A stretch of DNA of 64,000 nucleotides, taken from the NCBI GenBank assembly GCA_044841755.1, contig JAXOFM010000004.1:124001-188000 (forward strand), read 5' to 3'. The first letter of the stretch is position 1, and each line of letters starts with the position of its first letter. Made by a program: the position numbers and the translations under genes. The notes beneath the pieces are model-generated. The model saw only the letters and a list, made by a program, of their open reading frames with translations, searched no databases and was not told where the DNA came from. The stretch is from CAZAPO01 sp044841755 (GTDB lineage Bacteria; Bacteroidota; Bacteroidia; Flavobacteriales; Flavobacteriaceae). Below, piece by piece: positions 8,629 to 15,300 of the stretch.

Positions 8629-9276
8629 TTAGTTTTCGAATTCTACCTTTACATTTCGTACAAGTAAGTTCCAGTCTCCTTCACTTTTTTTATGTTCCTG
8701 AGCGACTAATATACCATTGAAGTTGTCATATTTTTCAAAGGTGTTAGATAGTGATGGTTCTACTTGGTTTCCTCTTCTGAATGACCATTCTCTAATAATA
8801 AAGTCATTGCCATAATAGATATCATAGGCATCACCTGGAGTATAACCTCCTTCATTAGAATAAGTAATGGTTATTTTTTTCAAGGACTCTCCTTTTATTG
8901 GCGAAGTAGCCTCTGAACTTTCTGAAATTGTAGCACTTGTATCCCAAACCAATTGAAATGGTATTAATGCCCAAAACTTGTCATTAATAAAAGCGCGATC
9001 ATTCTTTATGGCAATGGAGTCCATGTTTTCTCTATTATAACTGAAGATCTCGCCATTTCTATTTAAGGTTATATCGTCTGTTTTAGGGTTCCAAATCCAA
9101 GAACGACCACTATTAGGATCTTCCGCTTTTCCGCCAAAAGTGAAATGAAACTCTTTTACCTTGTCCCAATGTTCAATACCATGAGCCTTGGCAATTTTTT
9201 CAGGAACAGTGAGTTCTTTTTGATTACATGCAAACAGAAATGGAACAATGAACAGGGAGAATAATAGTTTCTTCAT
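8629..9276 (-). CDS. DUF6503-like lipoprotein of unknown function
   Basis: A 215-residue protein with a lipoprotein signal peptide ending FLFAC (Cys17). The mature part opens with a short helix containing the motif KIAKAHGIEHWDKV, then KEFHFTFGG, and is rich in beta-strand and aromatic residues. This layout is seen in outer-membrane-associated Bacteroidota lipoproteins annotated as DUF6503; that match is from memory of the motif. It has its own promoter box and precedes kynU by 68 nt on the same strand, but kynU also has its own promoter, so a functional link is uncertain. Confidence 0.75.
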   Translation of the reverse strand: MKKLLFSLFIVPFLFACNQKELTVPEKIAKAHGIEHWDKVKEFHFTFGGKAEDPNSGRSWIWNPKTDDITLNRNGEIFSYNRENMDSIAIKNDRAFINDKFWALIPFQLVWDTSATISESSEATSPIKGESLKKITITYSNEGGYTPGDAYDIYYGNDFIIREWSFRRGNQVEPSLSNTFEKYDNFNGILVAQEHKKSEGDWNLLVRNVKVEFEN

Positions 9277-9290
9277 TTTAGTGCTTTCTT

Positions 9291-9298
9291 CAAAAATA
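9291..9298 (-). promoter_or_regulatory. Promoter -7 box for the DUF6503-like lipoprotein gene
   Basis: TATTTTTG on the minus strand matches TAnnTTTG exactly, 15 nt before the ATG at 9276. The same octamer precedes kynU. No -33 TTG is evident. Confidence 0.5.
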
Positions 9299-9329
9299 GA
9301 AATAGTATTTTAGATTTTTACTTAAAATT

Positions 9330-10130
9330 ATGAATTCAGAAGAAAAATATTTTGATGTAAATAAAAACACTTGGAATGAGAAGGTTAAAGTTCATTCAAA
9401 AAGTGAAATGTATAGCCTAGAAGCTTTTAAAAAGGGAAAGTCTTCATTAATGTCTTATGAGTTAGAAGCTTTAGGAGATGTTTCTGGAAAGTCATTATTG
9501 CACTTGCAGTGCCATTTCGGGCAAGATACCTTGAGTTGGAGTAGGATGGGAGCAAAGTGTGTAGGAGTTGATCTTAGCGATGAAGGAGTGAGGTTAGCGC
9601 AGGAATTAAATAAAGAATTAAGTTTAGATGCTGAGTTTGTTTGTTGTAATGTGTTGGATACTTCAAAGCATATAGCGGATCAATTCGATATTGTTTTTAC
9701 AAGTTATGGAGTTATTGGATGGTTGCCTGATTTGAAGCCTTGGGGAAAAATGATTGCTGAAAGATTGAAGTCTGGAGGTACATTTTTTATGGCAGAATTC
9801 CATCCAATAGTTTGGATGTTTGATTATTTAGAGAATCCTCCAACCATGAAATACGGTTACATGCAAGAGGAAGCTATTTATGAAGAATATGAAGGCACCT
9901 ATGCCGACGAATCTTCAAAAATGGTAAGTAAAGAATATGGTTGGAATCATGGATTAGGTGAAGTTATATCTGCATTAACGGAAGCAGGGTTACAAATCGA
10001 TTATCTAAAGGAGCATGCTGAAAGCCCTTATGACGTATTGCCTAATTTGATAAAAACTGAAGCTGGTATGTATGTAACAAAGGATAAATTATATCCTTTG
10101 ATTTTTACGTTGAAGGCAACTAAAGTTTGA
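9330..10130 (+). CDS. Class I SAM-dependent methyltransferase
   Basis: A 266-residue methyltransferase with the SAM-binding loop LLHLQCHFGQDT at 56-67 and the acidic end of strand 2 at GVDLSD. The motif LHLQCHFGQDTL is characteristic of a Methyltransf_11/25 branch found widely in bacteria with no established substrate. It is transcribed alone, divergent from the lipoprotein gene at 8629, and followed by a hairpin with a T-run. It begins with ATG at 9330 in a promoter-dense AT-rich leader of about 50 bases. Confidence 0.85.
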   Translation: MNSEEKYFDVNKNTWNEKVKVHSKSEMYSLEAFKKGKSSLMSYELEALGDVSGKSLLHLQCHFGQDTLSWSRMGAKCVGVDLSDEGVRLAQELNKELSLDAEFVCCNVLDTSKHIADQFDIVFTSYGVIGWLPDLKPWGKMIAERLKSGGTFFMAEFHPIVWMFDYLENPPTMKYGYMQEEAIYEEYEGTYADESSKMVSKEYGWNHGLGEVISALTEAGLQIDYLKEHAESPYDVLPNLIKTEAGMYVTKDKLYPLIFTLKATKV

Positions 10131-10155
10131 AGTTTTTCTTTAATCGTTATACGTT

Positions 10156-10184
10156 TGAGTTAATAAAGGTTGATATGAGTTAAT
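10156..10184. repeat. Short direct repeat TGAGTTAAT x2
   Basis: The 9-mer TGAGTTAAT occurs at 10156-10164 and 10176-10184, exactly 20 bases apart. An inverted near-copy (CTTAACTC) lies at 10218-10225 in the terminator hairpin. The period of 20 bases is about two helical turns, but no regulator is suggested by the flanking genes. Confidence 0.35.
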
Positions 10185-10216
10185 TTTAAGTTGAAGTCAT
10201 AGTTCGTTAATTCTCA

Positions 10217-10265
10217 GCTTAACTCTAACCTAATTTAGGTTGTGTTGCGTTGAGCATTTTTTTTA
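10217..10265 (+). terminator. Probable Rho-independent terminator after the methyltransferase gene
   Basis: GCTTAAC at 10217 pairs with GTTGAGC at 10249-10255 (one G-U), and inside it AACCTAA-T-TTAGGTT (10227-10241) is a perfect palindrome. A run of T follows from 10257. The position, between two convergent genes, fits a terminator for the plus-strand methyltransferase gene. Stem GC content is modest. Confidence 0.5.
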
Positions 10266-11408
10266 TTAACCAATCAATTTATCAAGAGTGTTCTTAGCCA
10301 CTTCAATCTTACTCTCCATGATTTCAATAAAGTATATTTTTTCCATTGAGCAATCTGGATTTTCGTTCATGTATTGTATGGCGGTTTGAATTAATAGAGG
10401 AATGGTAATTTCAAAATCGCCTTTGTCAGATCCAGTACCGATGAAGGGAATTAAAATAGATTTCAAATCAGGATAATCTTCGGCAAGTTCAAGTGCTTCG
10501 CGAACGCAGCGCTCCACTTCAATTATGGGATAGTAACCTCTACCTATTTGACCTGTTACACCAGCAGCATGAAATATTTTTTTAACATTATGAGTTTTTT
10601 CAAGATATCCAGAACCTGTTGGTATTACAACACCGGGATTCACTGAACTATGAATTCCCATCAATTCTTCAAGTTCATTTTGAATTGTATCCTCTAAAAT
10701 ATTTTTAGTAATATCTTTTTTTGCTCCCAAGTACCTTATCATACCTGAAATTGAACCAGAATAATATTTAGCCATTTGCATATTCGTGTTTTCTGGATTA
10801 ACCCAAATATCAATGTCCTTAATTTTATCAATACTACCAGTAATTATCCCTATTTTTTTAGATGATTTAGCATTTATTTTGTAATCAATCAGTTCTGATT
10901 TTTGTATCAGAATATCTTTAGTACGGACTACCAAGTTATCAATAGAATCAAATATTGGACTGTCCATTTGTCGGTCTTTAATTCCGTTTTTAATGTATGC
11001 TTGAATTTGCAATCTTGTTCGGATTCTACTTTCAACATTTTCTTCGTCATACTCGATTAATCTCATTCCCGAAATATTAAAAGGAATCTGAGTGTTTTTT
11101 CTTTTAATTATAATAGTAACCCCCTTTTTTAAAGCATGACGCATTCCAAGTTCGTAAAATACATTAGGATTTAATATGGAAATATCTACGATAGCAATAT
11201 CAGAATAGTAGATGTGGTTGAACATGTCTTTATGAATCATCCCAGCTTTACTTATTTCGTCACATCTTAAACAAGCTAATTCCAATTCTTGAATAGCTGG
11301 TTTAATAATACTGGAATAAATCTCATTAAAATTTACTTTATTTCCCTCATTATCATTTTTAATACCAAAAGGCATTATAACAAAACAACTTTTTTTGTCC
11401 CTTCCCAT
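10266..11408 (-). CDS. NDT/TIR-like domain fused to a macro domain, putative nucleotide-signal or defence protein
   Basis: The protein (380 residues from ATG 11408; 402 from an in-frame ATG at 11474) has two domains. The N-terminal one begins CFVIMPFG, continues with an HKDMFNHIYYSDIAIVDIS helix-strand, and carries NPNVFYELGMRHAL, whose Glu is where nucleoside deoxyribosyltransferase-like and TIR-like enzymes have the catalytic acid. After a helical linker a macro domain follows, with IWVNPENTNM, GVVIPTGSGY, FHAAGV and IPFIGTGSDKG, the family's ADP-ribose-binding loops. Such domains make or bind NAD-derived nucleotides in bacterial immunity. No partner gene is adjacent. The later ATG suits the domain start; the earlier one has an AAGGTGG upstream, so the start is open. 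Confidence 0.8.
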   Translation of the reverse strand: MGRDKKSCFVIMPFGIKNDNEGNKVNFNEIYSSIIKPAIQELELACLRCDEISKAGMIHKDMFNHIYYSDIAIVDISILNPNVFYELGMRHALKKGVTIIIKRKNTQIPFNISGMRLIEYDEENVESRIRTRLQIQAYIKNGIKDRQMDSPIFDSIDNLVVRTKDILIQKSELIDYKINAKSSKKIGIITGSIDKIKDIDIWVNPENTNMQMAKYYSGSISGMIRYLGAKKDITKNILEDTIQNELEELMGIHSSVNPGVVIPTGSGYLEKTHNVKKIFHAAGVTGQIGRGYYPIIEVERCVREALELAEDYPDLKSILIPFIGTGSDKGDFEITIPLLIQTAIQYMNENPDCSMEKIYFIEIMESKIEVAKNTLDKLIG

Positions 11409-11483
11409 ATAATATTTCGGTGTTAAAATATATAAGACTGAAAAGTACATGAAGTCGTTTAACAACGTACGCATGTAACTTCC

Positions 11484-11507
11484 ACCTTCTTAGTTGAAAA
11501 CGAAGGT
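11484..11507. promoter_or_regulatory. Inverted repeat upstream of the macro-domain gene
   Basis: ACCTTC (11484-11489) and GAAGGT (11502-11507) form a perfect 6-bp inverted repeat around 12 bases, just upstream of the longer start at 11474. On the gene strand the second arm lies within a Shine-Dalgarno-like AAGGTGG. It may be an operator or an RNA hairpin that hides the ribosome binding site; short arms make chance possible. Confidence 0.35.
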
Positions 11508-11540
11508 CGACTATTTATTCTAAAAAGTCAATAATAAAGA

Positions 11541-12227
11541 TTAATGATCTTTCTTTAACAAATGAGGAAATTTCTTTTTAAATCTCTTTAATCTAGGGAT
11601 GGATATACGTTGAATATAAGGGTTATTTGGGTTTAATCTTTCGTAATTTTGATGGTAGTCTTCACCAACCCAAAACTTCAGGAAAGGCATAATTTCAGCT
11701 GCTAATCGTTTATTTAGCTTTTTAGCTAAAGCCTCTTTTTTATTAAGGATGATTTGTTTTTGTTCTTTGTTTTGAAAGAACAAAATAGATCTGTACTGTG
11801 AGCCAATATCTGGTCCTTGACCATTTACTTGAGTTACATTTTGTGAGCCAAAATAGACATCTACCAATGTTTCAAAGCTAACTACCTTCGGATCGTAAAT
11901 TACTTCAACAGCTTCCGCATGTCCTGTTTTTCCTGTATTACTGGATTGGTAGGTTGGATTTAATGTATGACCACCAGAATAACCATTTATTACTTCTTGA
12001 ACACCTTTCACACTTTCATATATAGCTTCAACACACCAAAAACAACCGCTGGCAAAATAAGCTCTTGCTAATCCGTTTTCTAAAGGCACTTCAACAGGAT
12101 CTGCATTCATTAAGCCTAACTCAATGTTTGTTTTTGTTTGTTTAGCGACAGGATTAGATTGTGCATTATTTTGGCAGCTTATAAACGAGATAAAGACTAC
12201 AGTTAAAATTGTTATTGACTTTTTCAT
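11541..12227 (-). CDS. msrA: Lipoprotein peptide-methionine (S)-S-oxide reductase
   Basis: A 228-residue MsrA with an N-terminal lipoprotein signal peptide ending FISC (Cys18), so it should act in the cell envelope, not the cytoplasm. The catalytic GCFWC is at 61-65 with the sulfenic-acid Cys62, followed by GYSGGH, GHAEAVEV and the YHQNY aromatic pocket. The C-terminal resolving cysteines of some MsrA forms are absent, so recycling may depend on Cys65 or external thiols. It is transcribed alone from a promoter box at 12260-12267. It repairs S-epimers of oxidised methionine. Confidence 0.93.
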   Translation of the reverse strand: MKKSITILTVVFISFISCQNNAQSNPVAKQTKTNIELGLMNADPVEVPLENGLARAYFASGCFWCVEAIYESVKGVQEVINGYSGGHTLNPTYQSSNTGKTGHAEAVEVIYDPKVVSFETLVDVYFGSQNVTQVNGQGPDIGSQYRSILFFQNKEQKQIILNKKEALAKKLNKRLAAEIMPFLKFWVGEDYHQNYERLNPNNPYIQRISIPRLKRFKKKFPHLLKKDH

Positions 12228-12259
12228 ATTGATATATTTTTTTCTTGCTCTGTCGTAAC

Positions 12260-12267
12260 CAAAAATA
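12260..12267 (-). promoter_or_regulatory. Promoter -7 box of msrA
   Basis: TATTTTTG on the minus strand matches TAnnTTTG exactly, 33 nt before the msrA ATG. No -33 TTG at the expected distance. Confidence 0.5.
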
Positions 12268-12296
12268 AAAACTTAACACTTGTGAAGATAATTAAT

Positions 12297-12323
12297 AAAA
12301 AAGCCTTCACATTGTGAAGGCTT
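12297..12323 (-). terminator. Rho-independent terminator of the nif3-like/coiled-coil operon
   Basis: AAGCCTTCAC (12301-12310) and GTGAAGGCTT (12314-12323) form a perfect 10-bp stem with a 3-base loop. On the minus strand it is followed by a T-run, directly downstream of the gene ending at 12344. Confidence 0.88.
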
Positions 12324-12343
12324 CTATTATTTTTAACTACTAA

Positions 12344-13123
12344 TTAAAGCTTAGCAAATAACTTTTCCATTTTTTCTTTTTCCTCGGTAGCTAAATCTTT
12401 GTCGACAAGTATACGGCCACTGTGCTCATCAGTAATGATCTTTTTTCTTGAAGCAATTTCAGCTTGTACTTGAGGGGGAATTATAAAGAAAGATCCTCCA
12501 GAAGCTCCTCTTTCAATAGGAACAACCGCTAATCCGTTCTTAACATTTCTACGAATTCTATCATATGCAATAACTAAACGCTCTTCAATTGAAGCTTTGT
12601 ACTCTTCACTCTTCTTGATTAATGCATCTTCTTCTTTAGCAGTTTCAGCAAGAATGTCGTCTAACTCACCTTTTTTATGCTTTAGATGTGCTTCTCTTTC
12701 TTTTAAACGAGTTTTAGTTTCATCAATTACTTCTTTTTTCTGCTCGATTTGAGCATTAAATTCCTTAATATGCTTTTCAGCTAATTGAATTTCAAGTTCT
12801 TGATACTCGGTTTCTTTAGTTAAAGAGTTGTATTCGCGATTGTTACGAACGTTCTTTTGTTGTTCAGTATACTTTTTAATTAAAGCTTTTGCTTCTTCAA
12901 TTAGATTTTTCTTAGCCTTAATTTGCTCGTTAAGATCAATAACGCCATCATCTAATTTTTGAAGCCTTGTATTTAATCCTTCTACTTCATCTTCTAAGTC
13001 ACGCACTTCTAAAGGAAGCTCTCCTCTTACATTTCTAATTTCATCAACACGAGAGTCGATTAATTGTAAATCATATAATGCTCTTAAGCGCTCTTCCACA
13101 GTAACTTCTTTCTTTTTGGCCAT
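12344..13123 (-). CDS. Coiled-coil protein of the COG1579 zinc-ribbon family with lost zinc ligands
   Basis: A 259-residue protein, mostly coiled coil from about 10 to 185 (charged heptads rich in Glu, Lys, Gln), followed by the family's C-terminal ribbon domain. In relatives the ribbon reads CGGC...CEYCGRIL. Here the four ligand positions are Ser208, Ser211, Asp232 and Ser235 (ASGGS and TDEHSGRIL), and the whole protein has no cysteine. The fold-defining IPPQ and GRIL remain. It starts 2 nt after the Nif3-like gene, an arrangement common in Bacteroidota. The role is unknown; binding to nucleic acid is suggested for the family. Confidence 0.85.
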   Translation of the reverse strand: MAKKKEVTVEERLRALYDLQLIDSRVDEIRNVRGELPLEVRDLEDEVEGLNTRLQKLDDGVIDLNEQIKAKKNLIEEAKALIKKYTEQQKNVRNNREYNSLTKETEYQELEIQLAEKHIKEFNAQIEQKKEVIDETKTRLKEREAHLKHKKGELDDILAETAKEEDALIKKSEEYKASIEERLVIAYDRIRRNVKNGLAVVPIERGASGGSFFIIPPQVQAEIASRKKIITDEHSGRILVDKDLATEEKEKMEKLFAKL

Positions 13124-13125
13124 GT

Positions 13126-14220
13126 TTAAAAATACTTTACAGGATTTGAATTGGTCTTTGATAAAATGATTGCAAAATTAGGAATTTTTTTTGTAAGATA
13201 CTCTACTAAAAGATTTTTTGTGTATTGCTCACTTTCGTAATGTCCAATATCGGCCAAAAGTATCCCATTTTCAGCTGTGAAGAAGTCATGATATTTTAAG
13301 TCTGATGTAACAAAAGCATCTGCTCCAGCTCTTTTTGCAGCGCGAATGGCAAAACTTCCTGAGCCCCCTAAAACGGCAACCTTTTTTATTGATTTATTTA
13401 GAAATGATGTATGACGAATACATGGTGTTCCCATAGTATTCTTCAAGTATTCTAAAAAGGATGTTTCATCCATTTCACTTTTCAATTCACCAAGCATTCC
13501 CATACCAATATCTTGATTATTATTTTCTAAAGGAATAATTTCATAGGCTACCTCTTCGTAGGGATGTGAGTTAAATAATGCTCTTAAAATTTTAGCTTCA
13601 AGATGCTTTCCAAAGACTACAGTTAGCTTTGTTTCTTTTTCATATTGCGTTTCACCTTTGGATCCAATTGTTGGATTTGAACTCTCATTTCCGTTAAAAG
13701 TACCGATGCCATCAATATTAAAACTACAATGATTATAATTCCCTATGGCTCCAGCTCCAGCAGAAAATAAAGCTTCTCGAACTTCACTTTCCTTATTTTT
13801 AGGAATGTAAGTGGTCAGTTTTTTTATCGTTCCCAATTGCGGAATTAGAATTTGTTTATTGATTAATCCTAATCGATCACAAATTCTATCATTTACTCCT
13901 TGTAGCGCATTATCTAAAGCGGTATGAATGGCATAAATTGAGATGTCATTTTTAATAGCTTTTAATACTGCGCGCTCCACATAGTTCTTTCCTGTGAGAG
14001 ATTTTAGTCCCTTAAAAATAATTGGATGAAAACTAACGATTAAGTTGCAATTGTGCTCTATTGCTTCATCGACTACAGTTTCTAGAGTGTCTAGCGTAAC
14101 TAATATTCCAGTTACCTCATTATTTTTATCACCAACCAACAAACCAACATTATCAAAATCTTCGGCATAAGCCAATGGAGCTAGGGCTTCTAAATGGTTA
14201 ATTACATCTTGAACTATCAT
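13126..14220 (-). CDS. Nif3-like dinuclear metal centre protein
   Basis: A protein of 364 residues from ATG 14220. It has the long Nif3/YbgI (DUF34) form with the inserted PII-like middle domain (GxGxxGNYxxCSF region). Metal-binding motifs are visible: FDNVGLLVG, SFHPIIF with two ligands, HTALDN, and DIGHYESE near the C-terminus. A longer frame begins at a TTG at 14241, but that codon lies inside the promoter box 14239-14246, so the ATG is the start. Hexameric metal hydrolase activity (such as GTP cyclohydrolase) is proposed for the family but not settled. Confidence 0.9.
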   Translation of the reverse strand: MIVQDVINHLEALAPLAYAEDFDNVGLLVGDKNNEVTGILVTLDTLETVVDEAIEHNCNLIVSFHPIIFKGLKSLTGKNYVERAVLKAIKNDISIYAIHTALDNALQGVNDRICDRLGLINKQILIPQLGTIKKLTTYIPKNKESEVREALFSAGAGAIGNYNHCSFNIDGIGTFNGNESSNPTIGSKGETQYEKETKLTVVFGKHLEAKILRALFNSHPYEEVAYEIIPLENNNQDIGMGMLGELKSEMDETSFLEYLKNTMGTPCIRHTSFLNKSIKKVAVLGGSGSFAIRAAKRAGADAFVTSDLKYHDFFTAENGILLADIGHYESEQYTKNLLVEYLTKKIPNFAIILSKTNSNPVKYF

Positions 14221-14238
14221 ATGGTAAATGTTAAAGTT

Positions 14239-14246
14239 CAAATATA
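14239..14246 (-). promoter_or_regulatory. Promoter -7 box of the nif3-like operon
   Basis: TATATTTG on the minus strand matches TAnnTTTG exactly, 19 nt before ATG 14220. It overlaps the alternative TTG start at 14241 and so excludes it. Confidence 0.55.
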
Positions 14247-14298
14247 AATAATTACTATCTTGGAAGCCTACTAATTAGGTAATTATTGGTTGATTACA

Positions 14299-15300
14299 TT
14301 GAAGTTACTTAGAAACATATTACTTCCTTTTGTTCCAGTTTATGGAGCGATAACAAAGGTTAGAAATTATGCCTATGATCAAAATATTTTTGATTCTAAG
14401 GAGTATGATTTTCCTGTAATTTGTGTTGGTAATTTAAGTGTTGGAGGTACAGGAAAATCTCCAATGGTTGAATACTTAATAAGACTTTTAAGTAACTATA
14501 AGTTAGCTACTTTAAGTAGAGGTTATAAAAGAAAAACTAAAGGGTTTAAAATTGCAGATGCAACATCAAGTGCTAGTTCAATAGGTGATGAACCGTTTCA
14601 GTTTTATTCAAAGTTTGATGATATTATTGTCGCGGTTGATGCTAATAGACAATATGGAATTACGCAACTTAGAAATCTAGAAAATTCTCCTGATATTATT
14701 TTGTTGGATGATGCTTACCAACATAGAAAAGTAAAAGCTGGTTTTAATATACTTTTGACAGCTTATGATAAACTTTACGTAAACGATATATGTTTACCAA
14801 CAGGAGATCTACGTGAACCCATTTCTGGGGCAAAAAGAGCTAATATTATTGTGGTTACAAAATGTCCAGATAACTTGGATGCGATTGAAAAGAATAAAAT
14901 AATTAAGAAACTTCAGCCATTAAAAGAACAGGTGGTCTTTTTTAGTTCGATTAAGTATTCTGACAAAATTATATCGATTGATGATATCAGACCATTAAAT
15001 GGTTTGATTGAAGGGTTTACTTTGGTTACTGGAATTGCTAATCCAAAACCGTTACTAGAATATTTATATTCCCAAAGCTTGCATTTTGAACATATAAGTT
15101 TTAATGACCATCACAATTTTTCTCAAGAAGAGATTGCTGACTTAAAGAAGAGAGAATTTATACTAACTACAGAGAAAGATTTTATGAGGTTAAAAGACCA
15201 TTTAGATTCTGATAAGTTATACTATTTGCCAATACAAGTGGAAATTGATGAAAATGAAATACTTGATAGCTTGATAAAAAACTTTGTTGACTCTTATTAA
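14299..15300 (+). CDS. lpxK: Tetraacyldisaccharide 4'-kinase
   Basis: A protein of 333 residues from the TTG at 14299 (MKLLRNILLPF), the family's usual start; another TTG at 14290 would add three residues. LpxK phosphorylates the 4' position of the lipid A disaccharide at the inner membrane. The N-terminal hydrophobic helix is followed by the P-loop GGTGKS at 49-54, then LSRGYKR, IGDEP and LLDDAYQHR, all LpxK signatures. It is transcribed alone on the plus strand and its stop overlaps the stop of the histidine kinase gene on the other strand by 4 bases. Confidence 0.93.
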   Translation: MKLLRNILLPFVPVYGAITKVRNYAYDQNIFDSKEYDFPVICVGNLSVGGTGKSPMVEYLIRLLSNYKLATLSRGYKRKTKGFKIADATSSASSIGDEPFQFYSKFDDIIVAVDANRQYGITQLRNLENSPDIILLDDAYQHRKVKAGFNILLTAYDKLYVNDICLPTGDLREPISGAKRANIIVVTKCPDNLDAIEKNKIIKKLQPLKEQVVFFSSIKYSDKIISIDDIRPLNGLIEGFTLVTGIANPKPLLEYLYSQSLHFEHISFNDHHNFSQEEIADLKKREFILTTEKDFMRLKDHLDSDKLYYLPIQVEIDENEILDSLIKNFVDSY

